DNA from: an uncultured Pseudoflavonifractor sp.
GTDB taxonomy: Bacteria; Bacillota; Clostridia; Oscillospirales; Oscillospiraceae
Length of the DNA stretch: 64,000 nucleotides
Assembly (NCBI GenBank): GCA_947651395.1
Contig: CANSYW010000002.1
Location: 124,001-188,000, forward strand
Direction of reading: 5' to 3'
Shown here: positions 45,900 to 55,051 of the stretch, one piece after another
Layout: each line of letters opens with the position of its first letter
Position numbering within the stretch: the first letter of the stretch is position 1
Made by a program: the position numbers and the translations under genes
The notes under the pieces: model-generated
What the model was told of the DNA's origin: nothing
Database searches by the model: none
Seen by the model: only the letters and a program-made list of their open reading frames with translations

Positions 45900-46115
45900 A
45901 TGACACTGAACAACGGCACGGTGGGGCAGAGCTACACCGTGGTCAATATGGATCTTCCCCAGCAGGTGGGACACCGGCTGGAGGCCATCGGCATGACCAT
46001 CGGGGGGAAGGTATCCATTCTGGGCGGCAAGGATCAGGGGACGCTGATCCTCAAGATCCGGGGGGCGCGTTTTGCCCTGGGCCGTGGCATCACGGAAAAG
46101 ATTGGGGTGATGTGA
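45900..46115 (+). CDS. feoA: Ferrous iron transport protein A
   Basis: A 71-residue SH3-like protein (VVNMDLPQQVGHRLEAIGMT, then IGGKVSILGGKDQGTLILKI, FALGRGITEKI). FeoA binds and supports the FeoB iron channel at the cytoplasmic face. It lies just before feoB under an iron-type operator. The start ATG directly follows GGGGGCGACAGAT. Confidence 0.93.
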   Translation: MTLNNGTVGQSYTVVNMDLPQQVGHRLEAIGMTIGGKVSILGGKDQGTLILKIRGARFALGRGITEKIGVM

Positions 46116-46116
46116 G

Positions 46117-48174
46117 ATGGGCAAACAGCTTACCGTAGCCTTCATCGGCAACCCCAACTGCGGAAAGACCACGCTTTTTAACGCCTATACCGGGGCTAAT
46201 CTGAAGGTGGCCAACTGGCCCGGGGTCACGGTGGAGCGGGTGGAGGGGGTCATGAAGGATCATGGCCTGGACATTCGCCTGGTGGATCTGCCCGGCACCT
46301 ACTCGCTCACCGCCTATACCATGGAGGAGCAGGTCTCCCGGAGGTTTATCCTCTCCCATGAGGTGGACGTGATCATCGACGTGGTGGACGCCTCCGCCCT
46401 GGAGCGGAACCTGTATCTCACCCTTCAGCTTCTGGAGCTGGGCAAGCCGGTGGTGGTGGCCCTCAACATGATGGATGTGGTTCAAAAGCGGGGCATGGAG
46501 ATCGACCTGCACCGCCTGCCCGAGATGCTGGGAGTGCCCGTCATTCCCGTTTCCGCCCGGAGACGGACGGGGCTGGAGGTGCTGATGCACGCCGCCGCCC
46601 ACCACGCCGAGTCGGGCCGGCACGATCCCATCATCCACGAGCATGCGTGGCACGGCAGGGGGAAAACGGCGGACAGCCCCAAGCATGAAAAGTATGCCAT
46701 GGTCTACGATGAGGTCATGGAGTTCCGCATCGACGCGGTGGAGACCGCCCTGAGGAAAAAATGGCCTGACCTGACCGATGAGCGCTGGCACGCCATCAAG
46801 CTGCTGGAGAGGGATGAGGAGATCGTCGGAAAGTATCCCCTGGAGTTGCCCGGTGTTCTGGAGGAGAGCTGCGAGACCGAGATCATCAACCAGAAATATG
46901 ACTTCATTGAGGAGATCATGGCGGAGGTCATGGTTCACCGGGAGGAGAAGGCGGCCATGACCGAGGCGGCGGATCGGGTATTCACCCACCCGGTCTGGGG
47001 GCTTCCCATTTTTCTGGGCATTATGGCGCTGGTGTTCTTCCTCACCTTTACTGTGGGAGATTTTCTGGCCGGCTTTTTTGAGCTGGGGGTGAACTGGTTT
47101 TCCGGTCTGGTGGGGAACACCCTGGGCGGCTGGGGGCTGGGAGAGCTGCTCATCGCTCTCATCACCGATGGCATTATCGCCGGGGTGGGGAGCATCCTGA
47201 CCCTTCTGCCCAATATTTTCATTCTCTTTCTGGCCCTGGCCTTTCTGGAGGATACGGGGTACATGGCCCGTGTTGCCTATATCATGGACGGGATCATGGG
47301 GCGGATCGGTCTGTCCGGACGGGCCTTTTTGCCCATGGTGCTGGGCTTTGGCTGTTCCGTGCCCGCCATCATGGCTTCCCGGGCCCTGGAGAGCCGCCGG
47401 GATCGGTTCAAGGTCATGCTGGTGACCCCGTTCATGTCCTGCTCTGCCCGGCTTCCCATCTACATTCTCTTCTCCCAGCTCTTCTTCGGAAGGTACGCCA
47501 TGATAGCGGCCTATTCCATGTACCTCATCGGCATCCTGGTGGCGCTGATCACCGCCGGGGTGATCCAGAGGCTGGAGAAGAACAGGGGGGTGGAGCGCAG
47601 TCCCCTTCTCATTGAGCTTCCCGAGTATAAGATGCCCTCCGCCCGCACGGTGCGGGTCTATGTGTGGGAGAAGGTGAAGGATTATCTCACCAAGGCGGGC
47701 ACCATTATCTTTGTGGCCTCCATCCTCCTGTGGTTCCTGCTGAACTTCGGTCCTGGGGGGTATACTGCCGCTATGGAGGAGAGCTTTGCCGCCCTTATCG
47801 GACATGCTCTGGCCCCCCTCATGGCGCCGGCGGGGCTGGGCTTCTGGCCCATCGTGGTGGCCATCATCGCCGGGATCTCCGCCAAGGAGGTGGTGGTCTC
47901 CTCCACCGCCATCCTGTTCCGGGTGGCCAACGCCAATTCCGCCGCGGGGCTGGCGGCGATCCACGGAGGGCTGGCCGGGATGGGCTTTGGGCCCCTGAAC
48001 GCCTATTGTCTTATGGTTTTCTGCCTGCTCTACGTCCCCTGCGCCGCCACCATCGGCGTCATTCGCAGGGAGTCGGGGAGCTGGAAGTGGACGGCCTTTT
48101 CCGTGGGCTTCCAGGTGGCGGTGGCCTATGCCATGAGCTTCCTCATCTATCAGGCGGGGAGCTTGCTGATGTAG
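46117..48174 (+). CDS. feoB: Ferrous iron transport protein B
   Basis: A 685-residue Fe(II) importer. The N-terminal GTPase has FIGNPNCGKTTLFNAYTGAN (G1), VDLPGTYSLTAYT (G3) and LNMMDV (G4). The membrane domain begins near residue 285 with about ten segments and two Gate/nucleoside-recognition regions (GFGCSVPAIMASRALES, AGISAKEVVVSSTAIL). It starts two bases after feoA. Confidence 0.97.
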   Translation: MGKQLTVAFIGNPNCGKTTLFNAYTGANLKVANWPGVTVERVEGVMKDHGLDIRLVDLPGTYSLTAYTMEEQVSRRFILSHEVDVIIDVVDASALERNLYLTLQLLELGKPVVVALNMMDVVQKRGMEIDLHRLPEMLGVPVIPVSARRRTGLEVLMHAAAHHAESGRHDPIIHEHAWHGRGKTADSPKHEKYAMVYDEVMEFRIDAVETALRKKWPDLTDERWHAIKLLERDEEIVGKYPLELPGVLEESCETEIINQKYDFIEEIMAEVMVHREEKAAMTEAADRVFTHPVWGLPIFLGIMALVFFLTFTVGDFLAGFFELGVNWFSGLVGNTLGGWGLGELLIALITDGIIAGVGSILTLLPNIFILFLALAFLEDTGYMARVAYIMDGIMGRIGLSGRAFLPMVLGFGCSVPAIMASRALESRRDRFKVMLVTPFMSCSARLPIYILFSQLFFGRYAMIAAYSMYLIGILVALITAGVIQRLEKNRGVERSPLLIELPEYKMPSARTVRVYVWEKVKDYLTKAGTIIFVASILLWFLLNFGPGGYTAAMEESFAALIGHALAPLMAPAGLGFWPIVVAIIAGISAKEVVVSSTAILFRVANANSAAGLAAIHGGLAGMGFGPLNAYCLMVFCLLYVPCAATIGVIRRESGSWKWTAFSVGFQVAVAYAMSFLIYQAGSLLM

Positions 48175-48209
48175 GTCATTGCTTGGCGCCGGGGGTTCCA
48201 TACCTGTGT

Positions 48210-48228
48210 GGGCGGCGATTGGCCGCCC
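48210..48228. repeat. REP-like palindrome between feoB and mutS2
   Basis: GGGCGGC-GATTG-GCCGCCC forms a 7-bp stem, with GGCGCCC following. Similar GC palindrome plan to the other REP-like elements. Confidence 0.45.
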
Positions 48229-48272
48229 GGGGCGCCCACTTTGCCCGATCACTCTGTTTTGAGGTATCAGCT

Positions 48273-50645
48273 ATGAAAGACGAACTGTTTGAAAAATCCA
48301 TACTCACCCTGGAGTTTCCCAGGATCCTGGAGTTGCTGGCCGACGAGGCGGTGACCCAGGAGGGCAAGGAGCGCTGTGCCCGGCTGCGGCCCTATACCGA
48401 CGCCGACGACGTGGAGCGCGCCCTCAGCGAAACCTCTGCCGCGGTGGATATGGTCTCGCTCCACGGCGCCCCCTACCTGGGCGGGGTGAAGCCGGTGCGC
48501 TCCTCCCTTCAACGGGCGGACATGGGGGGCGCGCTGAACACCCGGGAGCTGCTGGAGGTGGCGGGGGTGCTCCGGTGCGCCCGGGGTTGCATTGAGTACT
48601 GGGGCGGGAGCGGGGAGAAGACCCCCATCGACCCCCTCTTTCAAGGGCTCACCGCCAATCGCTATCTGGAGGAGCGCATCACCGGCTCCATCCTCTCCGA
48701 GGAGGAGATCGCCGACGCCGCCAGCCCCGAGCTGGCCGATATCCGCCGCCACAAGCGGGCCTCTGCCAGCAAGGTGCGGGATATCCTGCAAAAGCTCATC
48801 TCCTCCAACCAGTCCAAATACCTTCAGGAGCCCATCATCACCCAGCGCAACGGCCGTTATGTGGTGCCGGTGAAGTCGGAGTGCAAAAATGAGGTGCCCG
48901 GTCTGGTTCACGACCTCTCCGCCAGCGGCAGCACCTTCTTCATTGAGCCCATGGGGGTGGTGAAGGCCAACAACGAGCTGCGGGAGCTGGAGGCCAGGGA
49001 GGAAAAGGAGATCCAGAGGATCCTGGCCGAGCTCTCCAGCGAGTGCGCCGCCCATAAGGAGGACATCGCCCAAAACTATGACCTGCTTATCCTGCTGGAT
49101 CTGGTCTTTGCCAAGGCGGGGCTCTCTCTGCGTATGGGGGGGATGCCCCCCAGGATCGTCTCCGGGGGCCTCAGCTTTGAAAATGCCCGCCACCCGCTGA
49201 TCAGCCGGGACAAGGCGGTGCGCAACGACCTGCGGCTGGGAGAGGATTTTGACACTCTGGTGGTCACCGGCCCCAACACCGGCGGCAAGACGGTGACGTT
49301 GAAGACCCTGGGCCTGCTGGTGGTTATGGCCCAGTGCGGGCTCCACATTCCCGTGTCCGGGGACAGCCGCATGCGGGTGTTCCGTCGGGTGCTCTCCGAC
49401 ATTGGAGACGAGCAGTCCATCGCCCAGAGCCTGTCCACCTTCTCCTCCCACATGACCAACATTGTGGGAATGCTCGCTGAGGCCGACGGGGACACCCTCA
49501 TCCTCTTTGACGAGCTGGGGGCGGGCACCGACCCGGTGGAGGGGGCAGCCCTGGCGGCGGCCATTATTGAAGAGGCGCGCTCCCTGGGCTGTCTGGTGGC
49601 GGCCACCACCCACTACGCCGAGTTGAAGGTCTACGCCATGACCACCCCCGGGGTGGAAAACGCCTCCTGTGAGTTCAATGTGGAGACGCTGGCGCCCACC
49701 TACAAGCTGCTCATCGGGATCCCCGGCAAGTCCAACGCCTTTGCCATCTCCAGCCGGCTGGGCCTTCCCCGGCACGTCATCGACGCCGCGGCGGGGCGGG
49801 TAAACGCGGAGAATGTCCGTTTTGAGGACGTGCTCACCCAGCTGGATCGCCAGCGTCAGGAGATGGAGCGGGAGAAGGAGAGCGCCCGGCTGCTCCGCCG
49901 GGAGACGGAGGAGGCCCGGAAGAAGGCCGAGGAGTACCGGGACGACCTGGCCCGGGAGCGGGAGAAGGCGGTGGAGAAGGCCAAAGCGGAGGCCAGAGCG
50001 ATCCTGGCGGAGGCCAGGGCCGCTGCCGACGAGACCTTCAGAGAGCTGGACGACATGCGGAAAAAGAGCAAGCAGGAGCAGGACGCCCAGCGGATCAACG
50101 AGGCCCGCACCGGCCTGCGCCATCGGCTCAACGCCGCCGAGGATGCCTTGGGCGCGGAGCCTGAACGGCCCCTTCCGCCGCCCACCCGTCCCGCGGTGAA
50201 GGGGGACACGGTGGAGCTGGTGAAGATGCCGGGCACCAAGGCCACGGTGCTGGACGTGAAGAAGGACGGCACCCTCCAGCTCCAGGCGGGGATCCTGAAG
50301 CTCACCGCCACCCAGGCCGAGGTCCGCCTCAGCGAGGGAGAGACCCAGAAGTCGGTCAGGCGCATTGTCTCTCAGGCCACCCACCAGCTCCGGAGCCTGG
50401 GGGCGTCCCCTGAGGTGGATCTGCGGGGGATGACGGGAGATGAGGCGGTGATGGAGCTGGATCGGTTTTTGGATCAGGCCATTATGGGCAAGCTCCAAGA
50501 GGTGCGCATCATCCACGGCAAGGGCACCGGCGCGGTGCGCGCGGCGGTGCGGGAGCACCTGAAGCGCAGCCGCTATGTGAAGTCCTTCCGCCCCGGCCGT
50601 TACGGGGAAGGAGAGGACGGCGTGACCGTTGCTGAGCTGAAATAA
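48273..50645 (+). CDS. mutS2: Endonuclease MutS2
   Basis: A 790-residue MutS paralogue. Core ATPase VVTGPNTGGKTVTLKTLGLL (Walker A) with FDELGAGTDPVEGAALAAAI; the middle has a long coiled coil (about residues 510-625, rich in E/R/A); the C-terminal Smr nuclease domain carries VDLRGMTGDEAVMELDRFLD and VRIIHGKGTGAVRAAV. It lacks the mismatch-binding domain of MutS. In Firmicutes it acts on recombination intermediates and collided ribosomes. ATG 48273; the upstream in-frame extension overlaps feoB and is not coding. Confidence 0.96.
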   Translation: MKDELFEKSILTLEFPRILELLADEAVTQEGKERCARLRPYTDADDVERALSETSAAVDMVSLHGAPYLGGVKPVRSSLQRADMGGALNTRELLEVAGVLRCARGCIEYWGGSGEKTPIDPLFQGLTANRYLEERITGSILSEEEIADAASPELADIRRHKRASASKVRDILQKLISSNQSKYLQEPIITQRNGRYVVPVKSECKNEVPGLVHDLSASGSTFFIEPMGVVKANNELRELEAREEKEIQRILAELSSECAAHKEDIAQNYDLLILLDLVFAKAGLSLRMGGMPPRIVSGGLSFENARHPLISRDKAVRNDLRLGEDFDTLVVTGPNTGGKTVTLKTLGLLVVMAQCGLHIPVSGDSRMRVFRRVLSDIGDEQSIAQSLSTFSSHMTNIVGMLAEADGDTLILFDELGAGTDPVEGAALAAAIIEEARSLGCLVAATTHYAELKVYAMTTPGVENASCEFNVETLAPTYKLLIGIPGKSNAFAISSRLGLPRHVIDAAAGRVNAENVRFEDVLTQLDRQRQEMEREKESARLLRRETEEARKKAEEYRDDLAREREKAVEKAKAEARAILAEARAAADETFRELDDMRKKSKQEQDAQRINEARTGLRHRLNAAEDALGAEPERPLPPPTRPAVKGDTVELVKMPGTKATVLDVKKDGTLQLQAGILKLTATQAEVRLSEGETQKSVRRIVSQATHQLRSLGASPEVDLRGMTGDEAVMELDRFLDQAIMGKLQEVRIIHGKGTGAVRAAVREHLKRSRYVKSFRPGRYGEGEDGVTVAELK

Positions 50646-50711
50646 AACAAAAGTTGTATTTCACTGTGGGGTTTTCCGCAAGCGCAGGATGTTTATTTGT
50701 GTATTTTGCCG

Positions 50712-50740
50712 TTGACGGCGAGGGATAAATTTGCTATGCT
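50712..50740 (+). promoter_or_regulatory. Promoter of the HPr gene
   Basis: TTGACG (50712-50717), 17-bp spacer, TATGCT (50735-50740). Confidence 0.7.
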
Positions 50741-50777
50741 ATAGCCACAGTATAAGTGTGCTTAGGGGGGAATCGCT

Positions 50778-51041
50778 ATGTATATGAAGGAAGCTACCGT
50801 AAACAATCAGGTGGGCCTCCATGCCCGTCCGGCCACTTTCTTTATCCAGAAGGCCAACGAGTTCAAAAGCTCCATCTGGGTGGAGAAGGATGAGCGTCGG
50901 GTGAACGCCAAGAGCCTGCTGGGCGTTTTGTCCCTTGGCATCGTCAAGGGTACCGCCATCAACCTGATCGCGGACGGCACCGACGAGAAGGAGGCCGTTG
51001 AGGCTCTTGTGGAACTGATCTCCGGCAACTTCGAGGACTGA
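50778..51041 (+). CDS. HPr-family phosphocarrier protein
   Basis: An 87-residue protein. NQVGLHARPATFFIQKANEF contains the phospho-His (about 17), and AKSLLGVLSLGIVKG contains the regulatory Ser expected to be phosphorylated by HPr kinase. It carries phosphate in the PTS or acts with CcpA in catabolite control. No PTS genes are adjacent. Own promoter and terminator. Confidence 0.9.
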   Translation: MYMKEATVNNQVGLHARPATFFIQKANEFKSSIWVEKDERRVNAKSLLGVLSLGIVKGTAINLIADGTDEKEAVEALVELISGNFED

Positions 51042-51066
51042 ACAGACCCGATACAACGCAAGAAAA

Positions 51067-51093
51067 AAGCGTCGCCTTGGCGGCGCTTTTTTT
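51067..51093 (+). terminator. Terminator after the HPr gene
   Basis: Stem AGCGTCGCC/GGCGGCGCT (one G-U pair) followed by seven T. Confidence 0.85.
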
Positions 51094-51122
51094 GACGGCT
51101 TTGGCAAAGGAGGCCGCGGCCC

Positions 51123-51998
51123 ATGCTGTGCAACCAATGCCCCAGAAACTGCAACGCCCAACGCCTCCCCGGTGTTCCCGGCGGGGTGTGCGCCATGCCG
51201 CGGGAGGCGGTGGTGGCCCGGGCCGCCCTCCATCACTGGGAGGAGCCCTGCATCTCGGGCGTCAACGGGGCGGGGACGGTGTTTTTCTCCGGGTGCAATC
51301 TCCGGTGTGTGTTCTGCCAGAACAGTGTCATCAGCCAGGAGGGCTTCGGAAAGCCGGTGACGACCGCGCGGCTGCGGGAGATCTTTCAGGGGCTCATCGC
51401 CCAGGGGGCCCACAATATCGACCTGGTGACCCCCACCCAGTTTGCCCACGTGATCGCGGAGGTGCTGGAGGAGCCCTTGGAGGTGCCCGTGGTGTGGAAC
51501 ACCGGCGGCTATGAGAGTCCGGAGACCCTTCGGGGGTTGGAGGGCAAGGTGCAAATCTATCTGCCCGACCTGAAATATCTGGATCCCGGGCGGGCCAAAC
51601 GCTACTGCGCGGCGGAGGACTACCCGGCGGTGGCGGTGGCCGCCATCCGGGAGATGGTCCGGCAGACGGGGCCTTGCCGGTTTGATGCGGAGGGCCTTTT
51701 GCGGCGGGGGGTGGTCATTCGCCACCTGCTCCTTCCGGGCGGCCTTGCGGAGGCCAAGGCGGTGATGGACTGGGTGGGGGAGAGCTTTCCACGGGGGACG
51801 GTGTATTTTTCCCTTATGAGCCAGTATACGCCCCTGGGAAGGGCCGCGGAGTATCCGGAGATCTGCCGGAAGCTGCGCCCCAGTGAGATCCGTGCCGCCC
51901 AGGAATATATGGCCGCCCTGGAGCTGCCCGGCTATGTCCAGGAGGAGTCGGCCGCCGGCGGGGAATATGTGCCCGATTTTGATCTGACAGGAGTGTGA
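51123..51998 (+). CDS. Radical SAM protein, PflA-like (COG1313 type)
   Basis: A 291-residue protein. An N-terminal cysteine region (MLCNQCPRNCNAQR) precedes FFSGCNLRCVFCQNSVIS, the CxxxCxxC that binds the SAM-cleaving 4Fe-4S cluster. The remainder is a radical-SAM partial barrel (LVTPTQFAHVIAEVL, VVWNTGGYES, IYLPDLKYLD). Resembles PflX/COG1313 proteins related to pyruvate-formate-lyase activase. Partner is unknown, and no glycyl-radical enzyme is adjacent. Confidence 0.88.
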   Translation: MLCNQCPRNCNAQRLPGVPGGVCAMPREAVVARAALHHWEEPCISGVNGAGTVFFSGCNLRCVFCQNSVISQEGFGKPVTTARLREIFQGLIAQGAHNIDLVTPTQFAHVIAEVLEEPLEVPVVWNTGGYESPETLRGLEGKVQIYLPDLKYLDPGRAKRYCAAEDYPAVAVAAIREMVRQTGPCRFDAEGLLRRGVVIRHLLLPGGLAEAKAVMDWVGESFPRGTVYFSLMSQYTPLGRAAEYPEICRKLRPSEIRAAQEYMAALELPGYVQEESAAGGEYVPDFDLTGV

Positions 51999-52002
51999 AT
52001 CC

Positions 52003-53379
52003 ATGACCGTGCTGACAGGACAGGGAGAACGGATGAGGACCCTGTGGCATCTCTCGTGGCCGGCCATCATTGAACAGGTGCTGGGTACCATGGTGAGCTA
52101 CGTGGACGCCGCCATGGTGGGCGTGCTGGGCGCGGTGGGCTCCGCCGCGGTATCGGTGAACTCCCCGCCTATCTGGATGCTCAACGGCATTCTGGCCGGG
52201 GTGGGGGTGGGCTATTCGGTTCAGGTCTCCAACGCCGTGGGGGCGGACGATCCCATGCGGGTGCAAAAGATCATCCGGCAGGCCTTTTTTGCCGCGCTGG
52301 TGTGCGGGCTTTTGGCCTGCGGGCTCTATGAGGTGTTGGGAGGATACCTTCCCCGGTGGCTGGGGGCCAAGCCGGAGGTGCTGCCCCATGCCGTTCATTA
52401 CATCCGTATCTACTGTGCGGTGATGCCCTTCAACGCGCTGCTCATCGTCTTTTCGGCGGTGCTGCGGTGTATGGGCAACACCAAGACCCCGCTGCTGTTC
52501 AATACCGCCGCCAATCTGACCAACATGCTCCTCAACTTCTTTCTCATCTATCCCACCCGGGAGTGGGGAGGGATCACCATTCCGGGCGCGGGCTGGGGGG
52601 TGGAGGGGGCGGCGCTGGCCACTGCCGGCTCCATCGTCTGTGCCGGCTCCCTGGCCGCTCTGGCGGCCTTCCGGCAGGGTCGGTACGCCACCTCCCTGCG
52701 GGAGGGCTTCTACCCTGACCGGGCCATCGTACGCCGGGCCTTTTATCTGGGTCTTCCCTCCGCCATGGAGCGGGCGGTGGTGAATCTGGGACAGATCGCC
52801 ATGACCGCCCTGGTGGGCCACGCCCTCACCACGGCGGCGCTGGCCGCCAACAACATCGCCACCACCGCCGAGGGGCTTTGCTATTTGCCCGCCTACGGGA
52901 TCGGCTATGCCGCTATTGCCCTGGTGGGCCAGTCGGTGGGGGCGGGGAGCCGGGAGGACGCCAAGGCCTATGGGGATCTGACCGGCCTTCTGGGCTTTTT
53001 CCTGTGCCTGGTCACCGGGACGGCCCTCTTTGTCTTTGCCACACCTCTGGCCGCCCTCTTCAACTCCGACGCCCAGGTGGTCGCTGAGGCCGCCCTGGCC
53101 CTGCGGGTGGTGGCCTTCTCCGAACCCTTTTTCGCTTTGTCCATCGTCCTCACCAACGCCCTGCGGGGGGCTGACGACGTGAAGTTCCCCATGGTGGTGG
53201 GGTTGGTGTGTATGTGGGCGGTGCGGGTGCCTCTGGCCTGTCTGTTTGTGCTGCGGCTGGGCTGGGGCCTTTCCGGCGTCTGGTGCGCCATGTCTCTGGA
53301 TCTGGTGTGCCGCGGTGTTCTGTGCGGAGTGCGCTGGCGGAAGGGGAAGTGGATGAACTTGTCCGGACTGGCGGCGTGA
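52003..53379 (+). CDS. MATE family efflux transporter
   Basis: A 458-residue polytopic protein with about 12 hydrophobic segments and the MATE pattern (LSWPAIIEQVLGTMVSYVDA; GLPSAMERAVVNLGQIAM starting the second half). ATG 52003 follows CAGGAGTG and is four bases after the radical SAM gene, so the two are probably cotranscribed. Substrate unknown. Confidence 0.92.
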   Translation: MTVLTGQGERMRTLWHLSWPAIIEQVLGTMVSYVDAAMVGVLGAVGSAAVSVNSPPIWMLNGILAGVGVGYSVQVSNAVGADDPMRVQKIIRQAFFAALVCGLLACGLYEVLGGYLPRWLGAKPEVLPHAVHYIRIYCAVMPFNALLIVFSAVLRCMGNTKTPLLFNTAANLTNMLLNFFLIYPTREWGGITIPGAGWGVEGAALATAGSIVCAGSLAALAAFRQGRYATSLREGFYPDRAIVRRAFYLGLPSAMERAVVNLGQIAMTALVGHALTTAALAANNIATTAEGLCYLPAYGIGYAAIALVGQSVGAGSREDAKAYGDLTGLLGFFLCLVTGTALFVFATPLAALFNSDAQVVAEAALALRVVAFSEPFFALSIVLTNALRGADDVKFPMVVGLVCMWAVRVPLACLFVLRLGWGLSGVWCAMSLDLVCRGVLCGVRWRKGKWMNLSGLAA

Positions 53380-53388
53380 CCGGAACGA

Positions 53389-53436
53389 AAAGCTCCCCCC
53401 GGATGGAGATATTCTCCATCCGGGGGAGCTTTTTAT
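53389..53436. terminator. Bidirectional terminator
   Basis: A long stem AAGCTCCCCCCGGATGGAGA with its complement (loop TAT) and a T-run. It separates the convergent MATE and znuB genes. Confidence 0.88.
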
Positions 53437-53444
53437 ATCCTCGC

Positions 53445-54287
53445 TTACTTCCGGCGGAGGATCATGGACAGGGTAAAGGCTCCGGCCAGGTAGAGGGTGA
53501 TGGCCGCGCCGGCGGAGGCGCCGATGTAGTAGGAGGTCATGAGCCCCGCCAGGGCGCACACCACCGCCCCCAGCACGGAGAAGAGGTGGTACTGCCGCAT
53601 GTTCCGGGCCAGGTTCCGGGCGGCGGCGGCGGGGAGCACCAGCAGGGAGTTGATCACCAGCAGGCCGATCCAGGTCATGGAGAGGGTCACCACCACGGCG
53701 ATGGAGCAATTGAGCACCGCCTCCTGCCAGAGCACCCGTACGCCCCGGCTGTCTGCCAGGGCGGGGTGGAGCGCGGACAGCAGCAGGGTGTTGCAGGCGC
53801 AGATCCAAAGGATCAGCACCACCGCCAGAATGGCCGCCAGCAGGGCGATCTCAGAGGGCTTGACGCTGAGAATGTCTCCGACAAGCAGGGAATTGAACCG
53901 GGTGAAGGAGCCGCCGTTCAGGGTGGCGATGAAGATGCCCAGAGCTACGGCGCTGGAGGAGAAGACTCCGATGACCGTGTCGCTGGCCAGAGCGCTTTTT
54001 CGGCGGATCAGGGTAAACAGCAGCGCGAAGGCCAGGGCGAAGATCACCGCCGCCCCCATAGGGGCCCACAGGCCGCACAGAGAGCCGATGGCAATGCCGG
54101 TAAAGGCGGAGTGGCCCAGGGCATCGGAGAAGAAGCTCATCCGGCTCTGGACCACCATGGTGGAGAGAAGCCCGAAGAGAGGGGCGATGACGAGTACCGC
54201 CAAAAGGGCGTTTTTCATGAAGAACATATGCCCCGGTTGGGCCCATTCGAAGGGCAGCAGGGAGATGAGGGAATACCACAGCTCCAT
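53445..54287 (-). CDS. znuB: Metal ABC transporter permease (ZnuB/MntB family)
   Basis: A 280-residue ABC-3 permease with about eight hydrophobic segments and the family pattern MSFFSDALGHSAFTGIAIGS near residue 70. Start ATG 54287 overlaps the ATPase stop (TGATG); a GTG one codon upstream is also in frame. It forms the channel for Zn2+ or Mn2+ with the ATPase and binding protein of the same operon. Confidence 0.92.
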   Translation of the reverse strand: MELWYSLISLLPFEWAQPGHMFFMKNALLAVLVIAPLFGLLSTMVVQSRMSFFSDALGHSAFTGIAIGSLCGLWAPMGAAVIFALAFALLFTLIRRKSALASDTVIGVFSSSAVALGIFIATLNGGSFTRFNSLLVGDILSVKPSEIALLAAILAVVLILWICACNTLLLSALHPALADSRGVRVLWQEAVLNCSIAVVVTLSMTWIGLLVINSLLVLPAAAARNLARNMRQYHLFSVLGAVVCALAGLMTSYYIGASAGAAITLYLAGAFTLSMILRRK

Positions 54288-55051
54288 CACACCGCCCCCT
54301 TTCCCAGCCGGAGATGAAAGGTCTCCCGGAAGGCGGGGGAGGAGAGGACCTCCGTGGGAGTCCCCACGGCCAGGACGGTGCTCCGGAGAAGGATGACCTT
54401 GTCGGCAAAGCTCTCCAGGGTGGCAAAGTCGTGGGTGGACAGAAGGATGCTCAGATCATATTTGTCCCGGAGCTCATCCAGCATGTCCAGCAGCTGCCGT
54501 TCCCCCTCCACATCCACCCCGGACAGGGGCTCGTCCAGGATGAGGATGTGGGGCAGGGGCTCCAGGGCCAGGGCCATGAGCACCCGCTGGAGCTCTCCCC
54601 CGGACAGAGCCCCCAGGCGCTTGTCCAGCAGACCCTCGGCGTGGGTGCGGGCCAGACACTCCACCGCCCGGTCCCGAAGCTTTTGGGGAATGGGGAGAAA
54701 CACCGGCCAGTCCTGAGCGGCGGCGATGAAGAGATCCAGCACGCTCACCGGGTCGGAGCGGTCGAAGGCGGGGGATTGGGGCACGTAGCCGATGACGGGA
54801 CGACTCTTCTTGCCGTCGGAGCGCTGGAAGCGGATGGAGCCTGAGTGGGGCAGCTGGCCCAGAATGGCCTTGAACAGGGAGGACTTTCCCGCCCCGTTGG
54901 GGCCGATGAGGGCGGCGATCTCTCCGCAGTGGAGGTGGAAGCCCACATCGTGGAGCAGCTCGGCGTCTCCCACGCTCACCCCTACGTTCTGAAGCTCCAG
55001 GCAGCATAGCCCCTCGCAGCCGTTGCAGTTTTCATGCTTGTGTACACTCAT
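54287..55051 (-). CDS. znuC: Metal ABC transporter ATPase (ZnuC family) with Cys/His-rich N-terminus
   Basis: A 254-residue ATPase: Walker A LIGPNGAGKSSLFKA, signature LSGGELQRVLMALAL, Walker B ILILDEPLSGVD, H-loop STHDF. Residues 1-17 (MSVHKHENCNGCEGLCC) form a His/Cys-rich tail not typical of the family, which might sense the transported metal. The start overlaps the upstream gene's stop by four bases (ATGA). Confidence 0.92.
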   Translation of the reverse strand: MSVHKHENCNGCEGLCCLELQNVGVSVGDAELLHDVGFHLHCGEIAALIGPNGAGKSSLFKAILGQLPHSGSIRFQRSDGKKSRPVIGYVPQSPAFDRSDPVSVLDLFIAAAQDWPVFLPIPQKLRDRAVECLARTHAEGLLDKRLGALSGGELQRVLMALALEPLPHILILDEPLSGVDVEGERQLLDMLDELRDKYDLSILLSTHDFATLESFADKVILLRSTVLAVGTPTEVLSSPAFRETFHLRLGKGAV

